Assembly (NCBI RefSeq): GCF_050589705.1
Contig: NZ_JBNGOT010000006.1
Span: 124,001-188,000, forward strand
Source of the DNA: Sunxiuqinia rutila
GTDB taxonomy: Bacteria > Bacteroidota > Bacteroidia > Bacteroidales > Prolixibacteraceae
Length of the DNA: 64,000 nt
Direction: 5' to 3'
The notes under the pieces: model-generated
Databases searched by the model: none
Seen by the model: the letters and a program-made list of their open reading frames with translations, nothing else
What the model was told of the DNA's origin: nothing
Part shown: piece by piece, positions 1-8,519 of the stretch
Position numbering within the stretch: the stretch's first letter is position 1
Layout: each line of letters opens with the position of its first letter
Made by a program: the position numbers and the translations under genes

Positions 1-1054
1 GGTTCAGACTATTGATTTTCACCCTTCCGGACGCATGAATATAGTGGTCATTCTCCAGGTACAAAGCGACATGGGTAATCCGCTCTTTACTGGCCCCAAA
101 AAACAACAGATCGCCCGGCTCAAAACGCGTGGAATCCGTCAATGGCAAAACTTGGCCATAGCGGGCTTGTTGCGAAGCATCGCGGGCCAGAATAAGGCCT
201 TGCGACAAGTAGGCGGTCTTGATCAGTCCCGAGCAATCGACGCCTTTAGCGGAGGTGCCGCCCCATAGATAAGGCCGCCCCAACAAGCTTTTGGCGGTAG
301 CTATAACCGCCTCAACCTGCGGCTGATCAACGGCCCATTGTTCAAAGGTCATCCAGTCAGCTATTTTGACAAAGCCCTGGCGTCCATCGGGCAATTCAAC
401 CTGCCAATAACCGTTTTGCTTGCCAAGGCCCTTCACCATACATCCCAGCACCAAGTCGGACACCGGGTCGCTCAATTCATCCGCATCGCTATAAACCGTT
501 CCGCTAATTTCCGTAAAAACGAGGCGGGTGCTCTTGATCCCGGCCTTTAATTCCTTGTTTGTTAGTCGTTGTAAGCTGCTTCCCGTTATCCAGCCCACAT
601 ACTGGTCGGGCGTTTGAATCAGGTACCAGCTGCCCTTCCGGTCGAGCAAAGCAACCGGGGTGCCCATAATTGCCTGCGAAACCATTTCAGCAGCAAAAGA
701 AGGTCGTTTCCGAATGGGGCTAACCGACAGGTTTGTTACCGCCCAGGTGTGCTCGCCCAACTCAGCAGCCGGAAGCTGCTTCAGCGAGTCAATCACCGAG
801 AGTCCCAGCACTTCCAGGCTGTCCAGAAGCGCCCGATGCGCCTCAACAACATTGGTTTTACCACGAAGGACCACCTGCCCCGCTTCCTGCCGGGCTTCTA
901 CCTCGAACACCGCCACCCGATGATCAGGCACAAAGTGCTTGTCCACATTCAGCACTATCCGGTTAACCGGCTCCTTTAACGGCTCAACCATGCAACCTGC
1001 CCCAATACCCAGGCAGACAATCCAAAGGAAAACGAAACGCAGCATTTTAGTCAT
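1..1054 (-). CDS. SH3-domain NlpC/P60 cell-wall peptidase lipoprotein (C-terminus outside window)
   Basis: Predicted gamma-D-Glu/diamino-acid endopeptidase of the NlpC/P60 (C40) family, resembling YkfC-type enzymes that trim murein peptides. The start at 1054 gives a lipoprotein signal ending in GIGAGC (Cys21), so it is probably anchored on the periplasmic side of a membrane. Residues of about 100-250 look like bacterial SH3 repeats (WYLIQTPDQYVGWI; a second with YWQVELPDGRQGFV). The catalytic domain follows: Cys274 in GVDCSGL, His328 in ITHVALY and a third polar residue, His340, in YIHASGR. The frame is still open at base 1, so only the last part of the domain is missing. It lies 114 bp downstream of the metallophosphoesterase gene and in the same direction, so it may be the last gene of the murein locus. 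A second ATG at 1045 is possible. The family is clear; the exact bond cut is inferred. Confidence 0.9.
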   Translation of the reverse strand, partial: MTKMLRFVFLWIVCLGIGAGCMVEPLKEPVNRIVLNVDKHFVPDHRVAVFEVEARQEAGQVVLRGKTNVVEAHRALLDSLEVLGLSVIDSLKQLPAAELGEHTWAVTNLSVSPIRKRPSFAAEMVSQAIMGTPVALLDRKGSWYLIQTPDQYVGWITGSSLQRLTNKELKAGIKSTRLVFTEISGTVYSDADELSDPVSDLVLGCMVKGLGKQNGYWQVELPDGRQGFVKIADWMTFEQWAVDQPQVEAVIATAKSLLGRPYLWGGTSAKGVDCSGLIKTAYLSQGLILARDASQQARYGQVLPLTDSTRFEPGDLLFFGASKERITHVALYLENDHYIHASGRVKINSLN

Positions 1055-1168
1055 TTCAAATTCTTAAGTTATTCTCAGACTCCCTTAAAGTTACACCCTC
1101 TGCTTTAAGAAAACAAAGCCTTTGCAGCCCCAGCGGTGCGTAAGGTACGTACTCGGTGTCAGCTTAGC

Positions 1169-3013
1169 CTAATCGTATTCTAAACAAGCGACCTTGCCGT
1201 CAAGCACCGAAACCAATACCCGGTTTTTTCCCACAGGCAGCACATGGTTAATCAAGGCATGCGACACTTTGTACTTCCAAAGCACCTGGTGGCTCGTTTT
1301 ATCGATGGCGCAAACCACTCCTTCCGTAGTAGGCACAAACACCACATTTCCATCCTCCGTGATGGGTGAAGGGGCTATTTCGTAGCCCAAATCTGCCTGG
1401 CATTCCCAAGCCAGCTCCTGGGTATCAGCAGCCGTATAAAAAGCATTCACATTGCCTTCGTACATGCTTTTGATGTACACCCACTGGCCATCCTCCGAAA
1501 TCCCAATAGACTCGCGACAACTGTATTCGCCCGAGTCCCAGATTTCCTCACCTGTTTCGGCATTCAGGGCAGTCATGCGGCGGTCGGGAGCCACAATAAA
1601 GATTTTATTGTTGGCTGCAACAGGCCATACAACCGCCGGCGATAACATGCGATTAGTGTATTTCTCCCGCTTCCAGATCAGCTTCCCAGTCAGGGCATCC
1701 AAGGCATAGAAAGTATTGCCCCACGAGCCAAAATAAACCCGGTTTTGATAAACCAGCGGACGGCACTCCACAAAGTTTCTCACTTGGTCAAACTGCCAGT
1801 TCAGTTCACCTGTCATCAGATCGATCGACCGAAAAACTCCTTCGGAAGAGCCAATAAAAACAGACTTACCGTCAATGGCCGGAGAGGCCACAATTCCTTT
1901 GCCCGTGGAAAATGCCCATTCCTGTTTCCCCGTTTTCAGGTTTAAACAGTAAATCTTCTGGTCAGTGGAAGCACACACAACCCTGTTTTGCGCAATGTCC
2001 GGAGTGGAGTATACCTTGCCTCCGGTAGAAAAGCTCCAGATAAGCTTCCCGTTTCGAATGTCACGCGCTACAATTTTACCGGATGTTGTGCCATACACGG
2101 CATAATTCTCTGATCGGCTAAGCCCCGTCCCTATGTCGCTGTCATCCTGAATTTCCCAACGGCTTTTCACCCTTGATAATTGCTGATTAGACATATAGTC
2201 TGGCCGCGGGTAAGAAGTCGTATCCTTACTGAAATAATGATTTTGAAGAGGCACCCAACACCATACAGGATGTGTTTTACCTCCCGGCGTACGTTCGGCA
2301 TAAAACAAGGTATCGCGCGTAATGGTTGCTATATTATAGCCGCCGGTATCGCTTTGGGCACGCAAATTCGAGCGGCTCATAACTCCCGGGATTCCTTCAA
2401 AATTGTACAATTTATTCTGATGCCCGTGCCCCAAAAGTGTTGCCTGAATATTGCGGGTTTTGAATTTATCGATTAAAACATGCCAATTGGAAAGTGATTC
2501 GTTGAGTGGGTAATGGTTAATCGAAATAATGGGCTGATCCGGCCTGGCCATATTCGTCAAAACCGAATCCAGAAACACCACTTGCTCGCGCGGCACCAAA
2601 CCGGGTGCCATGCGCATGTTTGGGCCACTGGCTGTACCGATAAACAAATATCCTCCTTGTTCAAAAGCAAACTCTTCGCAGCCAAACACCTCCACAAAGC
2701 TGTTGTTCCCACTTTCCGACCATTTCGAGTCGTGATTGCCCGGCACGATGTACCAGGGTTTAGTCAGCTTATCCAAAATACGCTTAGCCAGCTCCAGTTC
2801 GTCATCAGATCCAAACTCGGTAATATCACCGGATAGAATCACAAAATCAAGGCTATCCTGCCGGTTAATGTCGTCCACTGTTCGTTCCAGGTCTTCTGCA
2901 GCGTTGGTTCCTCCAATATGCGTATCCGTAATATGTGCAAAATGCAGTGCTTGCGCCCAGCTAAAAACCGTAGTCAGACAGAGCAGCAACAGAAAATAAA
3001 TTCGCTTCATCAT
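1169..3013 (-). CDS. Secreted metallophosphoesterase fused to a PQQ-type beta-propeller
   Basis: The N-terminal half is a calcineurin-like phosphoesterase with the full metal-ligand series: DTHIG, SGDIT, PGNHD, a NHYP motif and GHGHQ. The C-terminal half (from about residue 285) carries repeated blades of the LIWSFSTGGKVYSTP, QEWAFSTGKGIVASP, LIWKREKY and VLWKYKVS type, as in BamB/PQQ-like propellers. A signal peptide (KRIYFLLLLCLTTVFSWA) puts it in the periplasm or outside. I place the start at 3013 (MMKR); an in-frame ATG at 3031 adds six residues but falls against the base of a strong hairpin. The gene follows susD in the same direction. Its substrate is unknown. A phosphorylated or phosphodiester-linked glycan or lipid fragment handled by the same locus would be consistent with the neighbours, but this is only inference. 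Confidence 0.85.
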   Translation of the reverse strand: MMKRIYFLLLLCLTTVFSWAQALHFAHITDTHIGGTNAAEDLERTVDDINRQDSLDFVILSGDITEFGSDDELELAKRILDKLTKPWYIVPGNHDSKWSESGNNSFVEVFGCEEFAFEQGGYLFIGTASGPNMRMAPGLVPREQVVFLDSVLTNMARPDQPIISINHYPLNESLSNWHVLIDKFKTRNIQATLLGHGHQNKLYNFEGIPGVMSRSNLRAQSDTGGYNIATITRDTLFYAERTPGGKTHPVWCWVPLQNHYFSKDTTSYPRPDYMSNQQLSRVKSRWEIQDDSDIGTGLSRSENYAVYGTTSGKIVARDIRNGKLIWSFSTGGKVYSTPDIAQNRVVCASTDQKIYCLNLKTGKQEWAFSTGKGIVASPAIDGKSVFIGSSEGVFRSIDLMTGELNWQFDQVRNFVECRPLVYQNRVYFGSWGNTFYALDALTGKLIWKREKYTNRMLSPAVVWPVAANNKIFIVAPDRRMTALNAETGEEIWDSGEYSCRESIGISEDGQWVYIKSMYEGNVNAFYTAADTQELAWECQADLGYEIAPSPITEDGNVVFVPTTEGVVCAIDKTSHQVLWKYKVSHALINHVLPVGKNRVLVSVLDGKVACLEYD

Positions 3014-3034
3014 TTCAATTGGCTTTATCAAAAG

Positions 3035-3069
3035 AAAGACCCACCGGATGAAAAATCCAGTGAGTCTTT
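3035..3069 (-). terminator. Strong hairpin between susD and the metallophosphoesterase gene
   Basis: On the minus strand the arms AAAGACTCACTGGAT and ATCCGGTGGGTCTTT pair over 15 bp (three of them G-U) around a TTTTC loop, followed by CTTTTGAT. The short U-run suggests a partial terminator or mRNA-stabilising hairpin, so expression would fall after susD without stopping completely. Confidence 0.6.
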
Positions 3070-3087
3070 CAAAGTTCTTTTAATCGC

Positions 3088-4926
3088 TTATTCCCAACCC
3101 GGAGTTTGACTCAGGGTGTATCCTTTATCCATATACTCACTGATCTGGGCATTGCCCACAGGAGCCAGGTAAACCCGGTCAGTAAAAGGATCGCGGTCTG
3201 AAACATTCTCAGGAACATAGTAGCCAACCATCTCGGCCGCGTTGGAGCCATTGTAGGTTACAACAGTTCCATCAGCTGTTTCAACACGCAGAACACCTTC
3301 TTTTTCTTCAACCAGCCACTCAGGGAAATCGGCTTCAAAATCAATCCAAGGGCCGCGAAGAATATCCGGATTATCGGCACCACTCATATAGTCGATCTTA
3401 TTCCAGCGCTTAATATCCAGCAGGCGCGAATGCTCATAGACAAACTCCATTCGGCGTTCGCGGCGAATTTCCCAAATCAGTGCTGACACATCAGCATCTC
3501 TTGCCGGGTCATCAGGCAACTCGGCCAGAAGTAGTGGTGCAGTTTGCTGAATGCCCTTCTCAATGGCTACTGCGTCCAATGGACGACTGCGAATTGCATT
3601 AATCGACACATCCAAGTCGGCTTGAGTAACCGCTGCTCCTCCCATGGTTGCAAGCTCTGCTTTGGCTTCAATCCAGTTTAAAACCACTTCACCCAAACGC
3701 ATCACAGGCGCATCATTGGTGTTGGTGTTTGATCCATACATCGAAGGATAAGTTGATCCATAATAAGTAACCCCTACCCGATCAATAAACTTGCAAGCAT
3801 ACAGCAAGGTGCTCGACTCTTTTTTGGGCGCATCCCAAAAAGTAGCTTCAAAACGAGGATCGCGCGTGGCTGCCAGATTTTGAATGCTGAGTTCATCGGC
3901 ATTGGGAACTGCCGACAGCTGATACGGCTTGCCATCGGTACAGATAAATGCTTTGGCCAAAGAAAGGTTAGGCGCATTATACTGTCCTTCTGTTAGGTTG
4001 GAATAGGATGCAACATGGTGAGTAATCCCAATTGAAGCATCGTAATGCCGGAACAGGATCACTTCTTTATTCCCGGCCAAATCCTGAGATCCAAACAAAG
4101 AACGGAAATCGCTTGTAAAAGAATACATACCGGAAGACATGACAAAGTCGGCAGCATCAGCAGCCAGCTCCAGATACTTGCTTGCTTTTTCCGTATTGTT
4201 CAGGTGGTATTTCTGCCAGGTTCCTTCAAACAACATCAGGCGCGAAATGAAACTCGCCGCAATGTAACGGTTCAGGTATTGTGCATTACCGTCCGAAGTA
4301 CGCATATTATCCATCACATACACAAAATCATCATAAACCTGATCCATCACAAAGGTCCGGTCGTCCCGGTCCTTGTATAGCTCATCCAGGTTCGAATCAT
4401 TGATCACTTCGCCATAGTAAGGCACATCGCCAAACACACTCACCAGCCGGCTGTATTCAAATCCCCGGAAGAAACGAGCTGCAGCAGTCCAATGCTGGAA
4501 AGTCTCTTCGCTCAGCTCAACTCCGGCTTCCTGCATCGCTGCAATTCGCTCCATAAAGACATTGGCTTTACGCACCCAGGCAAAGTTCCAGGTAGGCCCG
4601 GCGTAGCTATTCATCATCGATACTACCTCGTCATCATCAGCCCGGGAAGAAGGCGCCTGAGTTTCAAAGCTCCCCAGCTTGCCGGTGGATGAGAAATCAT
4701 CTGAAAAATAGTAACCACGTAATGGCGCATAGGCACTTCCCCATCCCGAGTTGTACCCCACAAAATAGTTGGAGTAAAAGCCATTGGAGAATAATCGGAG
4801 GTTGTTCTCTGTTGTCCAGTAGGTATCATCGTTCATCTCGGTTAAGGAAGACCTATCCAGGAAATCATCACAGGCTCCCAGCACAAGTATAACCAAGGGT
4901 AAAATAAGTAATATCTGTTTTTTCAT
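3088..4926 (-). CDS. SusD/RagB-family outer-membrane glycan-binding lipoprotein
   Basis: 612-residue SusD homologue. The signal peptide ends in the lipobox LVLGAC (Cys19), followed by the usual DDFLDRSSLTEMNDDTYW start of the mature protein. The SusD fold is supported by the helical N-terminal half (FRGFEYSRLVSVFGDVPYYG) and the C-terminal EIRRERRMEFVYEHSRLLDIKRW signature. It sits on the outer face of the outer membrane as the lid of the SusC channel. It begins 12 bp after susC and must be co-transcribed with it. The gene context (NagZ, MurQ, NlpC/P60) suggests a murein fragment or amino-sugar oligosaccharide as ligand, but SusD sequence alone does not show the ligand. Confidence 0.95.
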   Translation of the reverse strand: MKKQILLILPLVILVLGACDDFLDRSSLTEMNDDTYWTTENNLRLFSNGFYSNYFVGYNSGWGSAYAPLRGYYFSDDFSSTGKLGSFETQAPSSRADDDEVVSMMNSYAGPTWNFAWVRKANVFMERIAAMQEAGVELSEETFQHWTAAARFFRGFEYSRLVSVFGDVPYYGEVINDSNLDELYKDRDDRTFVMDQVYDDFVYVMDNMRTSDGNAQYLNRYIAASFISRLMLFEGTWQKYHLNNTEKASKYLELAADAADFVMSSGMYSFTSDFRSLFGSQDLAGNKEVILFRHYDASIGITHHVASYSNLTEGQYNAPNLSLAKAFICTDGKPYQLSAVPNADELSIQNLAATRDPRFEATFWDAPKKESSTLLYACKFIDRVGVTYYGSTYPSMYGSNTNTNDAPVMRLGEVVLNWIEAKAELATMGGAAVTQADLDVSINAIRSRPLDAVAIEKGIQQTAPLLLAELPDDPARDADVSALIWEIRRERRMEFVYEHSRLLDIKRWNKIDYMSGADNPDILRGPWIDFEADFPEWLVEEKEGVLRVETADGTVVTYNGSNAAEMVGYYVPENVSDRDPFTDRVYLAPVGNAQISEYMDKGYTLSQTPGWE

Positions 4927-4938
4927 AACTGTTTCGTT

Positions 4939-7900
4939 TTAGAAGTTCAACTGAACGCCAACCGACGCACTTTTAAAGGTAGGCGTACCCACTCCGGTAC
5001 GGCCCAAATTGTAGTTCGAACTGTTCCACATGGAATAACCGGCAATTTCTTCCGGATCAATCGGCAGATCACGCAAGTTATCCTTGGTGAAGAAGTTTTC
5101 CAGCGCCACATAAACGCGCAGGCTTTTCAGATACATTTTGCTCACCAGGTTCTCCGGAAGGCTGTAACCAACCGTAATATTTTTCACCCTTAGGTAAGAC
5201 ATGTCAAGCAAGTAGCGGCTTTGCGGAACCATGTTTAAAGAAGTGCTGCTCCCAGCCAGGTTATAGGGAGCCGGGTAGAACGCATCGGTCCGGTCTTCTC
5301 TCCAGAAATCGCCGGCAATGGCCAGCGGCATAGCACCGTCAGAGGCTTGAAATCCGGGGATAGCCAGGAAGCCACTTCCCCATACATCGCGTTTGCCTAC
5401 TCCCTGAATAAATACAGACAAGTCGAATCCTTTATAGTCAGCGCCCAAGCGCAAACCATATTCGTAGCGAGGAGTGCTGTTTCCAATCACTTTCAGATCT
5501 CCGTGATCATCTGTTAAGCGATTTCCTGCATTAATTTCACCATCACCATTCAGGTCTTTAAATTTCACATCGCCAGGGCCAAACCGGAAGTTACCCGATT
5601 GGATATAGCCTTGCGTTGCCGCTTCTGAGTCCGACAGCTGATTAATCGTATAACCATCTTCTGTTACCGTAGTGACCAGGTCTCCGTTGCTATCATACAC
5701 AAAGTCATCTTTCTGGTACAGCCGGTCGGTCTCGTAGCCCCAAATTTCGCCGTAGGTTTTTCCAACATACCAAGAGTTGATACTGGTAGTTGATCCATAC
5801 TTGGTAATTTTCGTTTTGGCATCGGCCAGAGTTGCAACTACGTTAATGCCCAGGCCATTTTTAAACCGGTGGTTGTAATCCAGCTGGACTTCGAAACCAT
5901 TGGTTCGGAGTGAACCAAAATTGCCTTTAGGAGCACTGGTTCCGTAAGTTACCGGCAAACCTTCCTGAGGCACAATCATGTTTTCCGTATCGCGACGATA
6001 CCAGTCGAAGGTAAGGCCAAGTTTATTGTCAACAAAACGAGCATCGAAGCCCAGGTCGAGTGTTGTAATATCCTGCCAGGTAATGGAAGAAGACACCGAT
6101 GTTGGGGTGCCGAATTCATAAAGCCGTGCGCCACTAATTACCCAACTGTTGTAACCGCCACTCATCGTTGGAATGTACAAGGAGTTGCTGACCGACTGGT
6201 CACCGATTGATCCCCAGGATCCCCTAAATTTCAACGAGCTAAGCGCTGGCTGCAGGGCCTCCATCCAAGGTTCTTCACTTACACGCCATCCGGCAGAAAA
6301 TGAAGGGAACCACTGCCATTGCAGGTAAGAAGGAAATTTGGAAGTTCCGTCGTAGCGAAGGTTAGCTTCAAACAAATATTTTTCCTTGAAATTATAGTTT
6401 ACACGCCCGAAAAATCCGAGTTGAGACTCCCAATATTCACTTCCGCCTGCCGTTTGTGTCCCGGTTGCCAAATCAAACTGCGGATTCTCATAATCCACCA
6501 GTTCCAGGCGTTGCGAGTAGTTTGACCCCAATTCATAGCCCACACGGTTCAAACCCAACATGAAGTTGAAGGCATGGATCTCATTAATATCCAAATCATA
6601 AGTGGTACTTAAATTGATGGTATTCCATTTCCGGTTTCGGGCATAGCGGTAAACCCGGTCAGGGTTTGAGCCCACACCTGTATAGGTCATCATATTCAAT
6701 TCGTAGGCGGCCATAGCTCCCGGAGCAGTTGAAGAAACGGGTTGCCCGGCATCATTCACATAAATCCGGTTTCCGCTTTCATCATACTTAGGAATTCCTG
6801 CCGACCAGCTGTTGCGGGCCGTATAGCGTGTTCCCGGATTTTTGTTGATGTATTCCTCATTGGCATGTGTGTAATCGAAATTGATATTCCAATCTTCAAG
6901 CGGAGTTAAAACAAAACCTCCGTTTAAGCTGGTATAATTGGTTTCCTGGAAAGCCGTATTGGCCTGTTGCACTTCTGAAACCGGGCTCCGGATGGGATCT
7001 CCGTCTTCCGTAGAGAGCGGATAGATTGGGCTCCAACGGTAAAGATACAACCAAGGGTCAGCAGTTGTTGAAGCTGTGGCAAACGGATAACGCTTAACCC
7101 GCTTGGAAAAGATTGTTCCTCCATGGACCTTCAGAAAGCTATTCACTTGCGTACCAACACGCACCGAGCCATTGTAACGTTTAAAACCATCCTCTTTGGC
7201 TGGCTTCAGCATACCTGTTTGATCCAGGTAACCAAAACCAATGTTGTAATCCGTAGCTCCTGATTTACCACTCACCGACAAGTTATGTTGCTGCGTAGGT
7301 GTCCACTCCTTAATCATGTAGTCGTACGGATCATAGGTACGAAGTCCCAATTTGCGGTTATCCGCATCAACATACCAATCGCGTCCATATAGCATCGGAT
7401 CACCTGTTCCTACTTGATCTCCCCACGTTTCTTCCCAAGCTTTGGCCTTTTCATAACTATCTCTGGTTACTTTCCAGAAAGCTCCTATTGAAGTGGCACC
7501 AACACGCTCCATGGCCAGCACCGAGTACTCCAAAGCATCAACTCCGGCCATTTCTATTTTCTTCGAAATATTCTGGAAGGACAGGTTGCCGGAATATGAA
7601 ACATTAACGCTTTCCGTTTTGGCTCCCTTTTTGGTGTTAATAAGAATAACTCCAAAAGCCCCTTTTGATCCGTAAATTGAAGCTGAAGCGGCATCTTTCA
7701 AAATAGAAATCGATTCAATATCATCAGGATTAACCAATTGAATGGAAGGAATTTCTACGTTATCCAGCAAAATCAAAGGGGATGAACCTCCTTCTAAAGA
7801 ACCAAGTTGTCCACGAATTTTCAAAATCGGGTCAGAACCAACCTCTCCACTGGGAACAACCACGTTCAACCCAGGAGTCGATCCCTGCAATCCACGCCCG

Positions 7901-8310
7901 ACATCGGCAATGGGTCTTGCTTCCAACACCTTGGTATCCACCGAAGCAACAGCACCGGTAAGGTTCGCTTTCTTTTGTGTGCCATAGCCCACTACCACAA
8001 CTTCAGTCAAATCCTCAACTGAAGCTTCTAATTCAATATTGATCGTTGAAGCATTGCCAACCGTAACTTCCTGCGGTTGCATTCCAATAAAGCTAACTTG
8101 AAGAACTGCACCTTGCTGCACAGAAAGGCTATACCGACCATCAACGTCAGTCACCGTACCCTGGGTGGTTCCTTTTACCACCAACGATACGCCGGGAAGA
8201 GGTTCGTTGGTCGATTTGCTGCGGACTTCTCCACTAATCGACCGGGTTTGTGCCTGGGTGAGCTGTATCACCAAACACAGAAGAAAGATAAGTAATAAGC
8301 TTTTTTTCAT
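4939..8310 (-). CDS. SusC/RagA-family TonB-dependent outer-membrane transporter
   Basis: 1123-residue SusC homologue. Signal peptide 1-20, then a carboxypeptidase-D-regulatory-like domain (about 22-95, SISGEVRSKSTNEPLPGVSL) and a TonB-box region with TEVVVVGYGTQKK at about 102-114. The plug follows (RPIADVGRGLQGSTPGL; SIYGSKGAFGVILINTKKG), then the 22-strand barrel ending in the aromatic terminus VGVQLNF. It imports oligomers too large for porins using TonB energy. No N-terminal STN/anti-sigma-interaction domain is present, so control by an ECF sigma/anti-sigma pair is unlikely. A GntR-type dyad 191 bp upstream (8501-8519) is a better candidate for control. It is the first gene of the susC-susD-phosphoesterase block and is set apart from nagZ by 206 bp. 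Confidence 0.97.
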   Translation of the reverse strand: MKKSLLLIFLLCLVIQLTQAQTRSISGEVRSKSTNEPLPGVSLVVKGTTQGTVTDVDGRYSLSVQQGAVLQVSFIGMQPQEVTVGNASTINIELEASVEDLTEVVVVGYGTQKKANLTGAVASVDTKVLEARPIADVGRGLQGSTPGLNVVVPSGEVGSDPILKIRGQLGSLEGGSSPLILLDNVEIPSIQLVNPDDIESISILKDAASASIYGSKGAFGVILINTKKGAKTESVNVSYSGNLSFQNISKKIEMAGVDALEYSVLAMERVGATSIGAFWKVTRDSYEKAKAWEETWGDQVGTGDPMLYGRDWYVDADNRKLGLRTYDPYDYMIKEWTPTQQHNLSVSGKSGATDYNIGFGYLDQTGMLKPAKEDGFKRYNGSVRVGTQVNSFLKVHGGTIFSKRVKRYPFATASTTADPWLYLYRWSPIYPLSTEDGDPIRSPVSEVQQANTAFQETNYTSLNGGFVLTPLEDWNINFDYTHANEEYINKNPGTRYTARNSWSAGIPKYDESGNRIYVNDAGQPVSSTAPGAMAAYELNMMTYTGVGSNPDRVYRYARNRKWNTINLSTTYDLDINEIHAFNFMLGLNRVGYELGSNYSQRLELVDYENPQFDLATGTQTAGGSEYWESQLGFFGRVNYNFKEKYLFEANLRYDGTSKFPSYLQWQWFPSFSAGWRVSEEPWMEALQPALSSLKFRGSWGSIGDQSVSNSLYIPTMSGGYNSWVISGARLYEFGTPTSVSSSITWQDITTLDLGFDARFVDNKLGLTFDWYRRDTENMIVPQEGLPVTYGTSAPKGNFGSLRTNGFEVQLDYNHRFKNGLGINVVATLADAKTKITKYGSTTSINSWYVGKTYGEIWGYETDRLYQKDDFVYDSNGDLVTTVTEDGYTINQLSDSEAATQGYIQSGNFRFGPGDVKFKDLNGDGEINAGNRLTDDHGDLKVIGNSTPRYEYGLRLGADYKGFDLSVFIQGVGKRDVWGSGFLAIPGFQASDGAMPLAIAGDFWREDRTDAFYPAPYNLAGSSTSLNMVPQSRYLLDMSYLRVKNITVGYSLPENLVSKMYLKSLRVYVALENFFTKDNLRDLPIDPEEIAGYSMWNSSNYNLGRTGVGTPTFKSASVGVQLNF

Positions 8311-8500
8311 AATACAAGAGATTTTGAAAAGTTAATGTAATCAGAAGAATAATTCCTAAGATTAATAGTTTAGTAGAGCACATAAGACAAGGATCATATA
8401 GTGAGCACTTTAAATAAAGATGCTAATCAGTCAGGACGACACAAAATCAACTTCACCATCTTTTAATTGCCAACTAAGTTATGAAATATTATTCAATTGG

Positions 8501-8519
8501 TAAGATGTAATACATGTTA
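8501..8519. promoter_or_regulatory. Candidate GntR operator upstream of susC
   Basis: Near-perfect 19-bp dyad TAAGATGTA-A-TACATGTTA (8 of 9 paired positions). Its reverse complement shares 13 of 14 bases (TGTAnTACATCTTA) with a second site at 16714-16727. It overlaps the nagZ stop codon and lies 191 bp ahead of susC. The two sites flank the locus of the FadR-type regulator encoded at 18441-19184, so they may be its operators. This is pattern evidence only. Confidence 0.45.
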
